Assembly: GCF_029846275.1 (NCBI RefSeq)
Contig: NZ_JARVWS010000001.1
Location: forward strand, 496,001 to 560,000
Length of the DNA: 64,000 nucleotides
Source of the DNA: Nocardioides sp. CER19
GTDB lineage: Bacteria; Actinomycetota; Actinomycetes; Propionibacteriales; Nocardioidaceae
Reading direction: 5' to 3'
The stretch's first letter is position 1, and every line of letters starts with the position of its first letter. The notes under the pieces were generated by a model. That model worked only from the letters and a program-made list of their open reading frames with translations, was not told the origin of the DNA and made no database searches. Shown one piece after another: positions 31,888 through 39,931 of the stretch. Made by a program: the position numbers and the translations under genes.

Positions 31888-32778
31888 ATGACAGTCACCT
31901 CCCCGACCAGTCGATCCCGATCGAGGGTGTTCGCCAGACCCAAGGTCCCCGAGGTCTTCCTCGTCTTCTGGGTGGTCAAGCTGCTGACGACCGGCATCGG
32001 CGAGACCGCTTCCGACTTCATGGGAACCGCGAACCTCGTCCTGGCCGGCGTCGTCGGCGTCGGCGGCTTCTTCCTCGCGCTCTGGCTGCAGCTGCGGGCC
32101 GACACCTACCACCCGGTCCGCTACTGGGTCACCGTCCTGATGGTCGCCGTGTTCGGCACGATGATCGCCGACGGTCCCCACGTCGCCCTGGGGACGCCCT
32201 ACTACGTCGACTCGTGCCTCTACCTCGTGCTGCTCGTCGCGCTGCTCGCCTGGTGGCGCCGCTCGGAGGGCACGCTGTCGGTCCACTCGATCACGACGGC
32301 TCGCCGCGAGCGGTTCTACTGGGGCACGGTGCTCCTGACGTTCGGCCTCGGCACCGCCCTCGGCGACACCACGGCCGAGAACCTCCACCTGGGCTTCGCC
32401 TGGTCGATCGCCGTCTTCGGCGGCCTCATGCTCCTGCCGCTCGCCGTCTGGTCCTACGCCGGCCGGGACCGCGCCGGCCGGGCAGGATCGGTCGCCCTGA
32501 GCGTCGGCACGTTCTGGGCGGCGTACTCGCTCACCCGGCCGCTCGGCGCGAGCATCGCCGACTGGATGGCGACCCGGCACGGCCTCGCCTGGGGGACCGG
32601 GCCGGTCACGCTCGTCGGGCTCGTTCTCTTCGCGCTGCTCGTCGGCTACGTGGCGATCACGCACAGCGACGTGGAGGGCGCCCACGCGGCGCGCGACCAC
32701 GGCATCGACTCCGACTCAAACATCGACCCCGACATCGACCCCGACATCGACCCCGACCGGAAGGAGGTGGCCGCATGA
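31888..32778 (+). CDS. Multi-pass membrane protein, COG4705-like (first of a pair)
   Basis: This 296-residue protein has about eight hydrophobic segments. Acidic motifs repeat inside the membrane part: KLLTTGIGETASDFM (about residues 31-45), a TMIADGPHV segment, FGLGTALGDTTAE and TRPLGASIADWM. These GxGE/xxxD-type repeats are typical of the uncharacterised COG4705 membrane-anchored family. The C-terminus ends in an acidic tail made by three 12-bp repeats (DPDI). ATGA overlap couples it to a paralogue. The neighbouring two-component system shares a binding-repeat pattern with its promoter, suggesting regulation by that system. Function unknown; a transport or ion-linked role is speculation. 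Confidence 0.75.
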   Translation: MTVTSPTSRSRSRVFARPKVPEVFLVFWVVKLLTTGIGETASDFMGTANLVLAGVVGVGGFFLALWLQLRADTYHPVRYWVTVLMVAVFGTMIADGPHVALGTPYYVDSCLYLVLLVALLAWWRRSEGTLSVHSITTARRERFYWGTVLLTFGLGTALGDTTAENLHLGFAWSIAVFGGLMLLPLAVWSYAGRDRAGRAGSVALSVGTFWAAYSLTRPLGASIADWMATRHGLAWGTGPVTLVGLVLFALLVGYVAITHSDVEGAHAARDHGIDSDSNIDPDIDPDIDPDRKEVAA

Positions 32779-33611
32779 GCGCCACCGTCGAGCGCCAGGG
32801 AGCGCGCCTGCTCAACAAGGTCCCCGAGGTCACCCTGTGGTTCTGGGTGATCAAGATCCTGTGCACCAGCGTCGGTGAGAGCTTCGCCGACTACATCAAC
32901 GAGACACTCGGCTTCGGCCTCGTCCCCACGACCGTCCTCTTCGCCGTGCTGCTCGTCGGCGCGCTCGTGGTGCAGTTCCGCACGCGTGCCTACACGCCGT
33001 GGATCTACTGGCTGACCGTCGTCCTCGTCAGCGTCGAGGGCACGCTCCTGACCGACAACCTGACCGACGGGATGGGCGTTCCGTTGTGGATCAGCTCCAC
33101 CGTCTTCGCTGCGTTGCTGCTCGCCGTGTTCAGCACCTGGTACGCCCGGGAGCGCACGCTCTCGATCCACTCGATCAACACGCCGGCCCGCGAGGCCTGG
33201 TACTGGCTCACCGTGCTCGTCACGTTCGCGCTCGGCACCGCCCTCGGCGACTGGAGCCTCGACCTCACCGGCTGGGGGCCGGGTACGTCGGTGCTGCTGC
33301 CGCTCGGCCTCCTCGTCGCGACGATCGTCGCATGGCGCGCGGGTGCCAACCCGGTGCTCACGTTCTGGATCGCGTACGTGCTCACGCGGCCGCTGGGCGC
33401 CAACATCGGTGACTTCCTCGCCTCCGACCGGTCCGAGGGCGGACTCGGTCTGGGGACGCTGGTGCCGAGCGTGGCCTTCCTCGCCGCGATCCTCGCCGTC
33501 GTGATCTACCTGAGCGTGAGCAAGGTGGACCGCACCGAGCGGGCCCTGGCCGCGCAGGGGAAGTCGGAGGAGCCGGAGGAGCCCGACGAGCCCGACGAGG
33601 CCGTCGCCTGA
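32775..33611 (+). CDS. Multi-pass membrane protein, COG4705-like (second of a pair)
   Basis: The gene encodes 278 residues from ATG 32775 (ATGA overlap with the previous stop; GGAGG 8 bp upstream). It aligns with its neighbour: KILCTSVGESFADYINE, TLLTDNLTDGMG, LSIHSINTPAREAWYW, FALGTALGDWSLD and TRPLGANIGDFLASD. Conserved acidic residues sit at the same relative places in the helices. The C-terminus ends in a Glu/Asp/Pro-rich tail (EEPEEPDEPDEA). The pair may form a heterodimer. No enzymatic motif is present. Confidence 0.75.
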   Translation: MSATVERQGARLLNKVPEVTLWFWVIKILCTSVGESFADYINETLGFGLVPTTVLFAVLLVGALVVQFRTRAYTPWIYWLTVVLVSVEGTLLTDNLTDGMGVPLWISSTVFAALLLAVFSTWYARERTLSIHSINTPAREAWYWLTVLVTFALGTALGDWSLDLTGWGPGTSVLLPLGLLVATIVAWRAGANPVLTFWIAYVLTRPLGANIGDFLASDRSEGGLGLGTLVPSVAFLAAILAVVIYLSVSKVDRTERALAAQGKSEEPEEPDEPDEAVA

Positions 33612-33616
33612 CCTGG

Positions 33617-33632
33617 TCAGGTTGCGGTCAGG
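33617..33632 (+). promoter_or_regulatory. TCAGG direct repeat, site 2
   Basis: TCAGGTTGCGGTCAGG again has two TCAGG units 11 bp apart. It starts 6 bp after the membrane-protein stop in the convergent gap before the histidine kinase stop. This is an odd place for an activator site; it may be a chance match or serve an undetected transcript. Confidence 0.3.
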
Positions 33633-33663
33633 AGGTGCGGCGCACACTCGCCGGCGGGGTGGC

Positions 33664-33695
33664 TCCTGCGACTCAGCTCCGCGGGAGTCGCAGGA
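33664..33695. terminator. Hairpin between convergent membrane-protein and kinase genes
   Basis: TCCTGCGACTC (33664-33674) and GAGTCGCAGGA (33685-33695) are perfect 11-bp arms with a 10-nt loop. The right arm overlaps the last codons of the kinase. It lies in the convergent gap and could end the rightward transcript. Confidence 0.5.
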
Positions 33696-34719
33696 CGAAG
33701 ACGGTCGAGCCCTCATCGGCCCCCACGGCCGAGAGCACGACGTCGCCACCCACCGAGCGGGCAACCCGGCGGGCGATACCCAGTCCTAGTCCCGTCCCGC
33801 CGGCGTTGCTCGTTCCCGGCTCGAAGATCCGCAGGCGCTGCTCCGCCGGGACACCGCCACCGTCGTCGCGGACCGCGATCTCCACGCGGTCCGCGACGAC
33901 CTCGGCCGAGAGCGCGACCGCCGAGGCGGCGTGCCGCCCGGCGTTCTCCACAAGCGGGGCGAGCGCCTGCGAGACGAGATGGGCGGGCGCCGCGACCAAG
34001 GGCAGCCCGGCCGCCAGGTCGGTGGTGAAGCGCACCCGCTCGGGAACGTGTGCCGCCATCGCCTCGACGACGTCGCGCACCGAGGAGCGGGCGGCGCCGC
34101 GGGCCGTCTCCGGCGAGCGCGCCACCTCCAGCAGCGTCGTGATGACCTGGGCCATCCGCCGCGCACCGTCGCCGATCTCGGCCAGGTCCTCGCGCAGTGC
34201 CGGGTCGCCGTCGTGGCGCAGCTGGGCGATCTCCGCGGAGGCGGCGATCGCCGTCAGCGGCGTACGGAGCTCGTGCGCCAGCTCGGCGGTCAGCCGCTGC
34301 TCGGTCAGGATCGCCTGCGCGACCCGGTCGAGCAGGCGATCGAGGGTCGCCCCGAGGGCGGCCAGCTCGTTGACGGGCGGCCCGAGGTCGAAGCGGTGCT
34401 CCAGGTCGTGCTCGCTCCAGTCGGCGGCGCGCTCGGCCATCTGCTGCACGGGCGCCAGCGCCCGCCGGGTGAGCGACCAGGCCAGCCAGCCGACGAGGGC
34501 GACGACCACGACGGCGAGCGCGCACGTCACCAGGAGGGCATAGCGCTCGGACCGCTCGTAGGCGGCGGCGGCCTGCTCCGGGCTGGCGCTGAGCGCCGCG
34601 CGGACGTCACGACGTGCGGTGAGCTCGAGCACCGCCTGGGTGCCGACCACGAGCACCACCATGACCGCCGCGGCCAGCAGGACGGTGGAGACGACCAGCT
34701 TGCTCCGGAGCGTCCTCAC
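33673..34719 (-). CDS. Sensor histidine kinase
   Basis: This 348-residue protein has two transmembrane segments (about residues 9-31 and 60-82) around a short 28-residue periplasmic loop, then a HAMP-like linker and the dimerisation domain with phospho-acceptor His149 (ELAHELRTPL). The ATPase domain has PLVENAGRHA (N box), VRDDGGGVP (G1) and GTGLGLGIARR (G2). The tiny sensor loop suggests sensing within or near the membrane. Its start overlaps the response regulator stop (ATGA), and the pair is transcribed from 35381 leftward. Confidence 0.93.
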   Translation of the reverse strand: MRTLRSKLVVSTVLLAAAVMVVLVVGTQAVLELTARRDVRAALSASPEQAAAAYERSERYALLVTCALAVVVVALVGWLAWSLTRRALAPVQQMAERAADWSEHDLEHRFDLGPPVNELAALGATLDRLLDRVAQAILTEQRLTAELAHELRTPLTAIAASAEIAQLRHDGDPALREDLAEIGDGARRMAQVITTLLEVARSPETARGAARSSVRDVVEAMAAHVPERVRFTTDLAAGLPLVAAPAHLVSQALAPLVENAGRHAASAVALSAEVVADRVEIAVRDDGGGVPAEQRLRIFEPGTSNAGGTGLGLGIARRVARSVGGDVVLSAVGADEGSTVFVLRLPRS

Positions 34720-35381
34720 CGCAGCTGGTAGCCCACGCCGCGGACGCTGCGCAGCTGGAGCGGCGAGCCGATCTGCTCGAGCTTGCGGCGGATGCGCGTC
34801 GCGTAGGAGTCGAGCGTGTTGTCGCTGACCTGCGCGCCGTCGGGCCAGGCCGCCGCGATGACGGCCCGGCGCCTGACCACCTCGCCGCGCCGGGAGGTGA
34901 CGGCGGCGAGCAGCCGGAACTCCGTCGGCGTCAGCAGCGCCTCCTCCTCGCCGAAGACGACCGCGTGCCGGGCCGGGTCGAGGAGCAGCTCGGTGGGCGC
35001 CGCCGACGTCGTCGCGCGGGTCCGGCGGGCCAGTGCCTCGACGCGCACAGCCAGCTCCGCGACGGAGAACGGTTTGGCCAGGTAGTCGTCGGCGCCCGCA
35101 GCGAAGCCTGCGAGCCGCTCGTGCAGCTCGCCCAGCGCGGTGAGGAAGAGGACCGGAGCCAGCTGGCCGGCGCTGCGCAAGGCCAGGCAGACGTCGCGGC
35201 CGTCCGCGTCGGGCAGCCCGATGTCGAGGACCAGGACGTCCAGCGACGGGTCGTCGGCGAACCGGCGCAGGGCCTCCCCACCGTCGTACGCGACGACCGT
35301 GTCGTGCCCGTGGAGCCGCAGCCCCTCGGTCACGACGCGACGGATCGCAGGGTCGTCCTCACACAGCGCCACCTTCACCAT
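34716..35381 (-). CDS. OmpR-family response regulator
   Basis: This 221-residue regulator has a receiver domain with Asp10/Asp11-type acidic pocket (CEDD), phospho-acceptor Asp53 (LVLDIGLPDADG) and the conserved Lys of YLAKPFS. The winged-helix DNA-binding domain has LTPTEFRLLAAVTSR, DNTLDSYATRIRRKLEQIG and RGVGYQLR. It partners the kinase encoded next. Two TCAGGTT units with 11-bp spacing lie about 20 bp upstream, and similar repeats precede the membrane-protein operon at 31888, so it probably regulates itself and that operon (inference). Confidence 0.94.
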   Translation of the reverse strand: MVKVALCEDDPAIRRVVTEGLRLHGHDTVVAYDGGEALRRFADDPSLDVLVLDIGLPDADGRDVCLALRSAGQLAPVLFLTALGELHERLAGFAAGADDYLAKPFSVAELAVRVEALARRTRATTSAAPTELLLDPARHAVVFGEEEALLTPTEFRLLAAVTSRRGEVVRRRAVIAAAWPDGAQVSDNTLDSYATRIRRKLEQIGSPLQLRSVRGVGYQLR

Positions 35382-35401
35382 GACCCCGAGTCTCGACCGT
35401 C

Positions 35402-35419
35402 AACCTGATGCGAACCTGA
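35402..35419 (-). promoter_or_regulatory. TCAGGTT direct repeat, site 3, upstream of the response regulator
   Basis: On the minus strand TCAGGTT occurs twice, 11 bp apart (complements at 35413-35419 and 35402-35408), followed by a GTTGACGG stretch that may supply a -35 element. The near edge is about 20 bp from the start at 35381. The match to the site at 31848 suggests autoregulation plus one local target. Confidence 0.55.
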
Positions 35420-35516
35420 CCGTGACACGGCGGTTCCGGGACCTTGGTCCACATTTGACCAACAATTCCACCGAAACCGGTGACAACAGGATGGTTGATG
35501 AGGCAATCTTCTTCCC

Positions 35517-35550
35517 GGAACCCCTGGTGACCCGAGACGCCAGGGGTTCC
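35517..35550 (-). terminator. Hairpin downstream of the aldo/keto reductase
   Basis: GGAACCCCTGG (35517-35527) and CCAGGGGTTCC (35540-35550) form an 11-bp perfect stem with a 12-nt loop, 48 bp past the stop of the leftward reductase gene (35599). It isolates that gene from the response regulator promoter. Confidence 0.7.
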
Positions 35551-35598
35551 CTCCATTTCTCGTGAGTCCCCGGTGACGTCTCCTGGTGAACCTGGCGC

Positions 35599-36660
35599 TC
35601 AGTCGACCGACTCGCGCGCGCCTCGCCAGATGTCGATGCCGCCGTCCACGGCGTGCTCCTCGATCGCGGTGAGCTCCTCGTCGGTGAACGCCAGGTTGGC
35701 CACGGCGCCGACGTTGGCGCGGATCTGGTCGCCGCTCGACGCGCCCACCAGCACCGACGTCACGCGCTGGTCGCGCAGCGCCCAGGCGAGCGCCAGCTGC
35801 GCCAGCGACTGACCGCGCGCGGCGGCGATGTCGTTGAGCGCACGGATGTGCTTCAGCGCCTCGTCGCTGATGAGGTCGGGGTCCAGCGACTTGCCCTGGC
35901 TGGCCCGGGAGCCCTCCGGGATCCCGCGGAGGTACTTGTCGGTCAGCATTCCCTGCGCCAGCGGCGAGAACGCGATGCAGCCGGCGCCGACCTCCTCGAG
36001 GGTGTCGAGCAGCCCGTCGGTCTCGATCCAGCGGTTGAGCATCGAGTACGACGGCTGGTGGATGAGCAGCGGCGTGCCGAGGTCGGCCAGGATGGCCGCG
36101 GCCTGGCGGGTCAGCTCGGCACTGTAGGAGCTGATGCCGACGTACAAGGCCTTGCCGCTGCGCACGATCGCGTCGAGCGCGCCCATGGTCTCCTCGAGCG
36201 GAGTGTCCGGGTCGGGCCGGTGGTGGTAGTAGATGTCGACGTAGTCGAGGCCCATCCGCTGCAGCGACTGGTCGAGGGAGGCGACGAGGTACTTCCGCGA
36301 GCCGCCGACCTGGCCGTAGGGGCCCGGCCACATGTCCCAGCCGGCCTTGCTGGAGATCACCAGCTCGTCGCGCAGGCCCTTGAAGTCGCATCGGAGGTGG
36401 CGGCCGAAGTTCTCCTCCGACGAGCCGTACGGCGGCCCGTAGTTGTTGGCCAGGTCGAAGTGCGTCACGCCCAGGTCGAACGCGGTCCGGAGGATCTCGC
36501 GCTGGCGGTCGAACGGCATGTCGTCGCCGAAGTTGTGCCACAGACCGAGGCTGACCGCCGGGAGGGCGAGGCCGCTGCGGCCGGTGCGTCGGTAGGGCAT
36601 GGCGTCGGGACGCGAGTTGTCGAGGGAGTCGTAGCGGGTCGGGTCCGGCACGTAGGTCAT
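35599..36660 (-). CDS. gpr: Aldo/keto reductase, L-glyceraldehyde-3-phosphate reductase type
   Basis: The gene encodes 353 residues from ATG 36660; an ATG at 36669 would add three residues, and the open frame to 36978 is a shadow. It is close to E. coli YghZ/Gpr along its length: LALPAVSLGLWHNFG, THFDLANNYGPPYGSSEENFGRHL (catalytic Asp and Tyr), VISSKAGWDMWPGPYG (Lys), DIYYHHRPDPDTPLEET (His), and IAFSPLAQGMLTDKYL. Members reduce L-glyceraldehyde 3-phosphate and methylglyoxal with NADPH, or act as potassium-channel beta-like subunits. It is divergent from the PGPGW gene at 36725. Confidence 0.88.
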   Translation of the reverse strand: MTYVPDPTRYDSLDNSRPDAMPYRRTGRSGLALPAVSLGLWHNFGDDMPFDRQREILRTAFDLGVTHFDLANNYGPPYGSSEENFGRHLRCDFKGLRDELVISSKAGWDMWPGPYGQVGGSRKYLVASLDQSLQRMGLDYVDIYYHHRPDPDTPLEETMGALDAIVRSGKALYVGISSYSAELTRQAAAILADLGTPLLIHQPSYSMLNRWIETDGLLDTLEEVGAGCIAFSPLAQGMLTDKYLRGIPEGSRASQGKSLDPDLISDEALKHIRALNDIAAARGQSLAQLALAWALRDQRVTSVLVGASSGDQIRANVGAVANLAFTDEELTAIEEHAVDGGIDIWRGARESVD

Positions 36661-36724
36661 GGCGACCATCCTGCCCCGTCGTGGAGCGGCCGCCGGGTTG
36701 ACCTCGTCTGACACCCTCTGGGAT

Positions 36725-37189
36725 GTGAAGCGCCTGGTCCTGGAGACGCTCGGCTGGCTGCTCGTCGTCGCGGGTGTGGCCGCGCTGGTCCTGCCTGGAC
36801 CGGGGTTGCTGATGATCTTCGCCGGCCTGGTCCTGCTGTCGCAGCAGTACGAGTGGGCCGAGCGCCGGGTCGAGCCGGTGCGGCTGCGTGCCCTGCGCGG
36901 TGCCGCCGACAGCGTCGAGACGTGGCCGCGGATCGCCCTCTCCACGCTCGGCGCCCTCGCGATCCTGGCCTTCGGCATCCTGTGGGACGTGGACCCGCCG
37001 GCGCCGGAGTGGTGGCCGCTCGAGGCGTCGTACTGGCTGCTCGGCGGCGTCTGGACGGGCCTGACGCTAACCCTGTCGGGGCTCCTGGCGCTGGCGCTGC
37101 TCGTCTACAGCTATCGACGTTTCCACGGGCGGCCGGAGGCGCGGACCGAGCTCGATCGCGAGATCGAGGAGGCCGACGAGGAGAGCTGA
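36725..37189 (+). CDS. PGPGW-family transmembrane protein (first of two)
   Basis: The gene encodes 154 residues from GTG 36725; earlier in-frame codons overlap the divergent gene. Two hydrophobic segments flank the motif LVLPGPGLLMIFAGLVLLSQQY (about residues 20-41), which is the signature of the PGPGW putative transmembrane family (PF09656), and two further segments follow (IALSTLGALAILAFGILW, LTLSGLLALALLVYSY). The charged C-terminus (RTELDREIEEADEES) is cytoplasmic by the positive-inside rule (inference). Function unknown. A homologue with the same four-segment layout is at 39391. Confidence 0.8.
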   Translation: MKRLVLETLGWLLVVAGVAALVLPGPGLLMIFAGLVLLSQQYEWAERRVEPVRLRALRGAADSVETWPRIALSTLGALAILAFGILWDVDPPAPEWWPLEASYWLLGGVWTGLTLTLSGLLALALLVYSYRRFHGRPEARTELDREIEEADEES

Positions 37190-37394
37190 CCTGCACACGG
37201 CGGTAACGAGGGGCCACGCGAAGGCAACAGTCCCGGGCCGGTGCCGATGCTCGAATCGCGGCGCTGACCTGCGTAGACGGTCCGCAGTTTACCGTTCTGT
37301 TAGTGGTGGCGAGGCGCCGGTCGGAACCCTAGTGTCAACGCTGGCGATTCGTCGGAGGGGGTCCGACGGGCGCCGCTCAAGGGGGAGCACCGTC

Positions 37395-38147
37395 ATGGGG
37401 CAACAGAGAAGTGTCTCGCCTCGCGTCAGCATCGTCGTCCCCGCGCTCGACGCGGCGACGAACGTCTACTTCGTCCTCCGTCAGCTGCCCGACGCCGACG
37501 AGGTCATCCTCGTCGACGCCGGCAGCGTCGACGGCACGCCCGACGCAGCACGTCAGGCCCGACCCGATGTCCAGGTCCTCATCCGTCCCCACGCGTCCCG
37601 CGCGACGGCGCTCGCGGCCGGTATCGAGCACGCGAGCGGCGACGTCATCGTGACGCTGCCCATCGACGGCTCCGCCGACCCCGAGGAGATCCCGGCGTTC
37701 GTCGCCGCCCTCGTCGAGGGCGCGGACGTCGCGAAGGGGTCGCGCTACCTCGGCTCGTCCGACGTGCCGGCGGCCGGCGACCGAGCGCTCGCATGGCTGG
37801 GCAAGCGGCTGCACGGCGCCGCCCTGACCGACCTGGGCTACGGCTTCTTCGCCTTCTGGGCCGACCAGCGCGAGCACCTCCGGCCGTCGGGGGAGGAGGG
37901 CGGGTCGTGGTCCGAGCCGGCCGACGTCGCCGTCGTCTGCCAGCTCGCCAGGGCCGGCGCCACGATCGTCGAGGTGCCGTGCCGGCGGATGGCTCCGCTC
38001 TTCGGCACCGACGAGCTGCGCGGTCCGGCCTCGTTCTTCCTCGGTGCCCGGGCCGTGCTCGCCGAACGGCGCCGTGCGCGTCGTCGGGGCTCCTCGGCGG
38101 CGGTCCGGTCGACCGGCGGGGTCGGCCAGGAGCGCTCGACCGCCTGA
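37395..38147 (+). CDS. Family 2 glycosyltransferase
   Basis: The gene encodes 250 residues from ATG 37395, preceded by GGGGGAG; the open frame further upstream lacks family sequence. The GT-A nucleotide-binding start is RVSIVVPALDAATNVYFVL, with EVILVDAGSVDGTPDAAR (first Asp pair) and SGDVIVTLPIDGSADPEEI, where the usual DADxxxxP metal-binding region reads PIDGSADP. VAKGSRYLG follows. It resembles dolichyl-phosphate-mannose-synthase-like transferases lacking membrane segments. The acceptor is unknown. It ends 17 bp before the sugar dehydrogenase gene. Confidence 0.85.
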   Translation: MGQQRSVSPRVSIVVPALDAATNVYFVLRQLPDADEVILVDAGSVDGTPDAARQARPDVQVLIRPHASRATALAAGIEHASGDVIVTLPIDGSADPEEIPAFVAALVEGADVAKGSRYLGSSDVPAAGDRALAWLGKRLHGAALTDLGYGFFAFWADQREHLRPSGEEGGSWSEPADVAVVCQLARAGATIVEVPCRRMAPLFGTDELRGPASFFLGARAVLAERRRARRRGSSAAVRSTGGVGQERSTA

Positions 38148-38164
38148 GCGCTACCGTGCGAGGC

Positions 38165-39325
38165 ATGGGCGACCTGCCGGCCTCGCGGCGCGCCGTGCTC
38201 TCTGCGTCGGTGCTGGCGCCGCTGCTCGCCGCCTGCGGGTCGCCGCGCTCCGAGCGGCACCCACCGGCGGCACCGGCGTCCCCGACCTCGTCTCCCGCGT
38301 CGGCCCCTGCGCCGACTCCTGCATCACCGACGACCTCGGCCGCACCGTCCCCGCCGGCACCCGCGTCGGGGCCGCCCCGGCTGCGCCAGGCCGGCACGAT
38401 CGCGGAGGACCTCGCCGTCCCGTGGGGCATCGCGTTCCTTCCGGACGGCAGCGCGCTGGTCGGCGAGCGTGACACCGCCCGCGTGCTGCGGGTTGCTTCC
38501 GGACGCTCTCGGGAGATCGGCTCCGTGCCGGGCGTGGTGTCGACGGTCGACGAGGGCGGTGAGGGTGGGCTGCTCGGCCTGGCGCTGCACCCCTCGGGCG
38601 ACTGGCTCTACGCCTACCACTCGACCGCCGACGACAACCGGGTCGTGCGGATGTCGTTCGACGGGCGCTCGCTCGGCCGGCCACAGGTCGTCCTCGACGG
38701 CATCGCGACGGCGATCCACCACAACGGCGGCGGTCTGCGGTTCGCGCCCGACGGGCTGCTCTTCGTCTCGACCGGCGACGCCGAGGACTCCTCCAGGTCG
38801 CAGGACACCGGCTCCCTGAACGGCAAGGTCCTGCGGGTCACCGACCGGGGCGGCGTACCGTCGGGCAACCCGTTCGGCAACCGGGTCTGGTCCTACGGCC
38901 ACCGTAACGTCGAGGGCCTGGCGTTCGACGCCGAGAAGCGGCTGTGGGCGTCGGAGTTCGGGGACAAGGGCTTCGACGAGCTCAACCTGATCGTCAAGGG
39001 CGGCAACTACGGCTGGCCGGAGGTCGAGGGAAGCGACGGCGCCGGCGGCTTCCGCGACCCGATCGCCCAGTGGCCGACCGACGAGTGCTCCCCGAGCGGG
39101 ATCGCGGTCGTGGGCGGGTACGCGTTCCTCGGCGCGCTGCGCGGGGAGTGCGTGTGGTCGGTCGACCTCGCCTCGGGGAAGTCACGTCGGTGGCTGGAGG
39201 GCCACGGCCGCATCCGCATGGTCGCCGCCGCCCCGGACGGGTCGCTGTGGGTCGGCACCTCGAACAAGGACGGTCGCGGGTCGCCCTCGGCCCACGACGA
39301 CCGGATCTTCCGCGTGACGATCTGA
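38165..39325 (+). CDS. PQQ-type glucose/sorbosone dehydrogenase-like lipoprotein
   Basis: This 386-residue exported protein starts with a twin-Arg-like SRRAVLSASVLAPLLAACG, a lipobox (LLAAC) and a Pro/Ala/Ser linker to about residue 75. The six-bladed propeller body carries GSDH motifs: DLAVPWGIAFLPDGSALVGE, GEGGLLGLALHP, HHNGGGLRFAPDGLLFVSTGD (catalytic His), GHRNVEGLAFD and NLIVKGGNYGWP. The family oxidises aldoses with PQQ outside the cytoplasm, though many members are untested. No PQQ synthesis genes are in the window. It follows the glycosyltransferase by 17 bp. Confidence 0.88.
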   Translation: MGDLPASRRAVLSASVLAPLLAACGSPRSERHPPAAPASPTSSPASAPAPTPASPTTSAAPSPPAPASGPPRLRQAGTIAEDLAVPWGIAFLPDGSALVGERDTARVLRVASGRSREIGSVPGVVSTVDEGGEGGLLGLALHPSGDWLYAYHSTADDNRVVRMSFDGRSLGRPQVVLDGIATAIHHNGGGLRFAPDGLLFVSTGDAEDSSRSQDTGSLNGKVLRVTDRGGVPSGNPFGNRVWSYGHRNVEGLAFDAEKRLWASEFGDKGFDELNLIVKGGNYGWPEVEGSDGAGGFRDPIAQWPTDECSPSGIAVVGGYAFLGALRGECVWSVDLASGKSRRWLEGHGRIRMVAAAPDGSLWVGTSNKDGRGSPSAHDDRIFRVTI

Positions 39326-39390
39326 GGTCTGTCAGCGCGGGCGGGACGGCACCTGCCGTCATGGCGCGACGTCTGTGCGGAACCCTCGCG

Positions 39391-39861
39391 TCACCGCAGG
39401 GCGGCTGACCGCTCCTTCGGCGGGCCCGACTCGAGCTCGGCGACCAGGTCGGGCCGGTGGTGGAAGCGCTGCCAGGCGTAGCCGACCAGCACCAGCGTGA
39501 CGAGGCCGGACAGGGCCTGGCTGACGCCGGCCCAGAAGCCGCCGGGCAGCCAGGTCCAGTCCGGGAGGACCCACCACGAGGGCTGCGGCGGCTTCCACAG
39601 CCAGAGGGCGCCAGACCCGGTCAGCGCCACCGTGACTGCGAGCGTCCACAGCGCCTTCGGGATGGTGACGACGCCGCGGGCGGCGCTGAGCAGCGCCCGG
39701 TGGCGGAGCGCGTCGACGTACCGACGGGCCCAGGCGTAGCGCTCGGCGAGCAGCGCCATCCCGACCGCCATGAGGAGCAGGCCCGGTCCGGGTAGCGGGA
39801 AGAGGACGACGCCGACGAGCAGGAGGACCCAGCCCGACGCGGTCAGCAACGCGCTCCTCAC
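39391..39861 (-). CDS. PGPGW-family transmembrane protein (second of two)
   Basis: The gene encodes 156 residues from GTG 39861, the best fit to the family start (SALLTASGWVLLLVGVVLFPLPGPGLLLM). It shares the PLPGPG motif and the four hydrophobic segments of the protein at 36725, including SQALSGLVTLVLVGYAWQRFHHRP near the end, which parallels SGLLALALLVYSYRRFHGRP there. The two genes bracket the glycosyltransferase and sugar dehydrogenase on opposite strands. Function unknown. Confidence 0.8.
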   Translation of the reverse strand: MRSALLTASGWVLLLVGVVLFPLPGPGLLLMAVGMALLAERYAWARRYVDALRHRALLSAARGVVTIPKALWTLAVTVALTGSGALWLWKPPQPSWWVLPDWTWLPGGFWAGVSQALSGLVTLVLVGYAWQRFHHRPDLVAELESGPPKERSAALR

Positions 39862-39931
39862 GCGGGCGACAGTGGCATCCGAAGGTGTGCGGCAGGTGAA
39901 CTGTCGCCGCCGATCGGTAAGTTGCGGCGCG

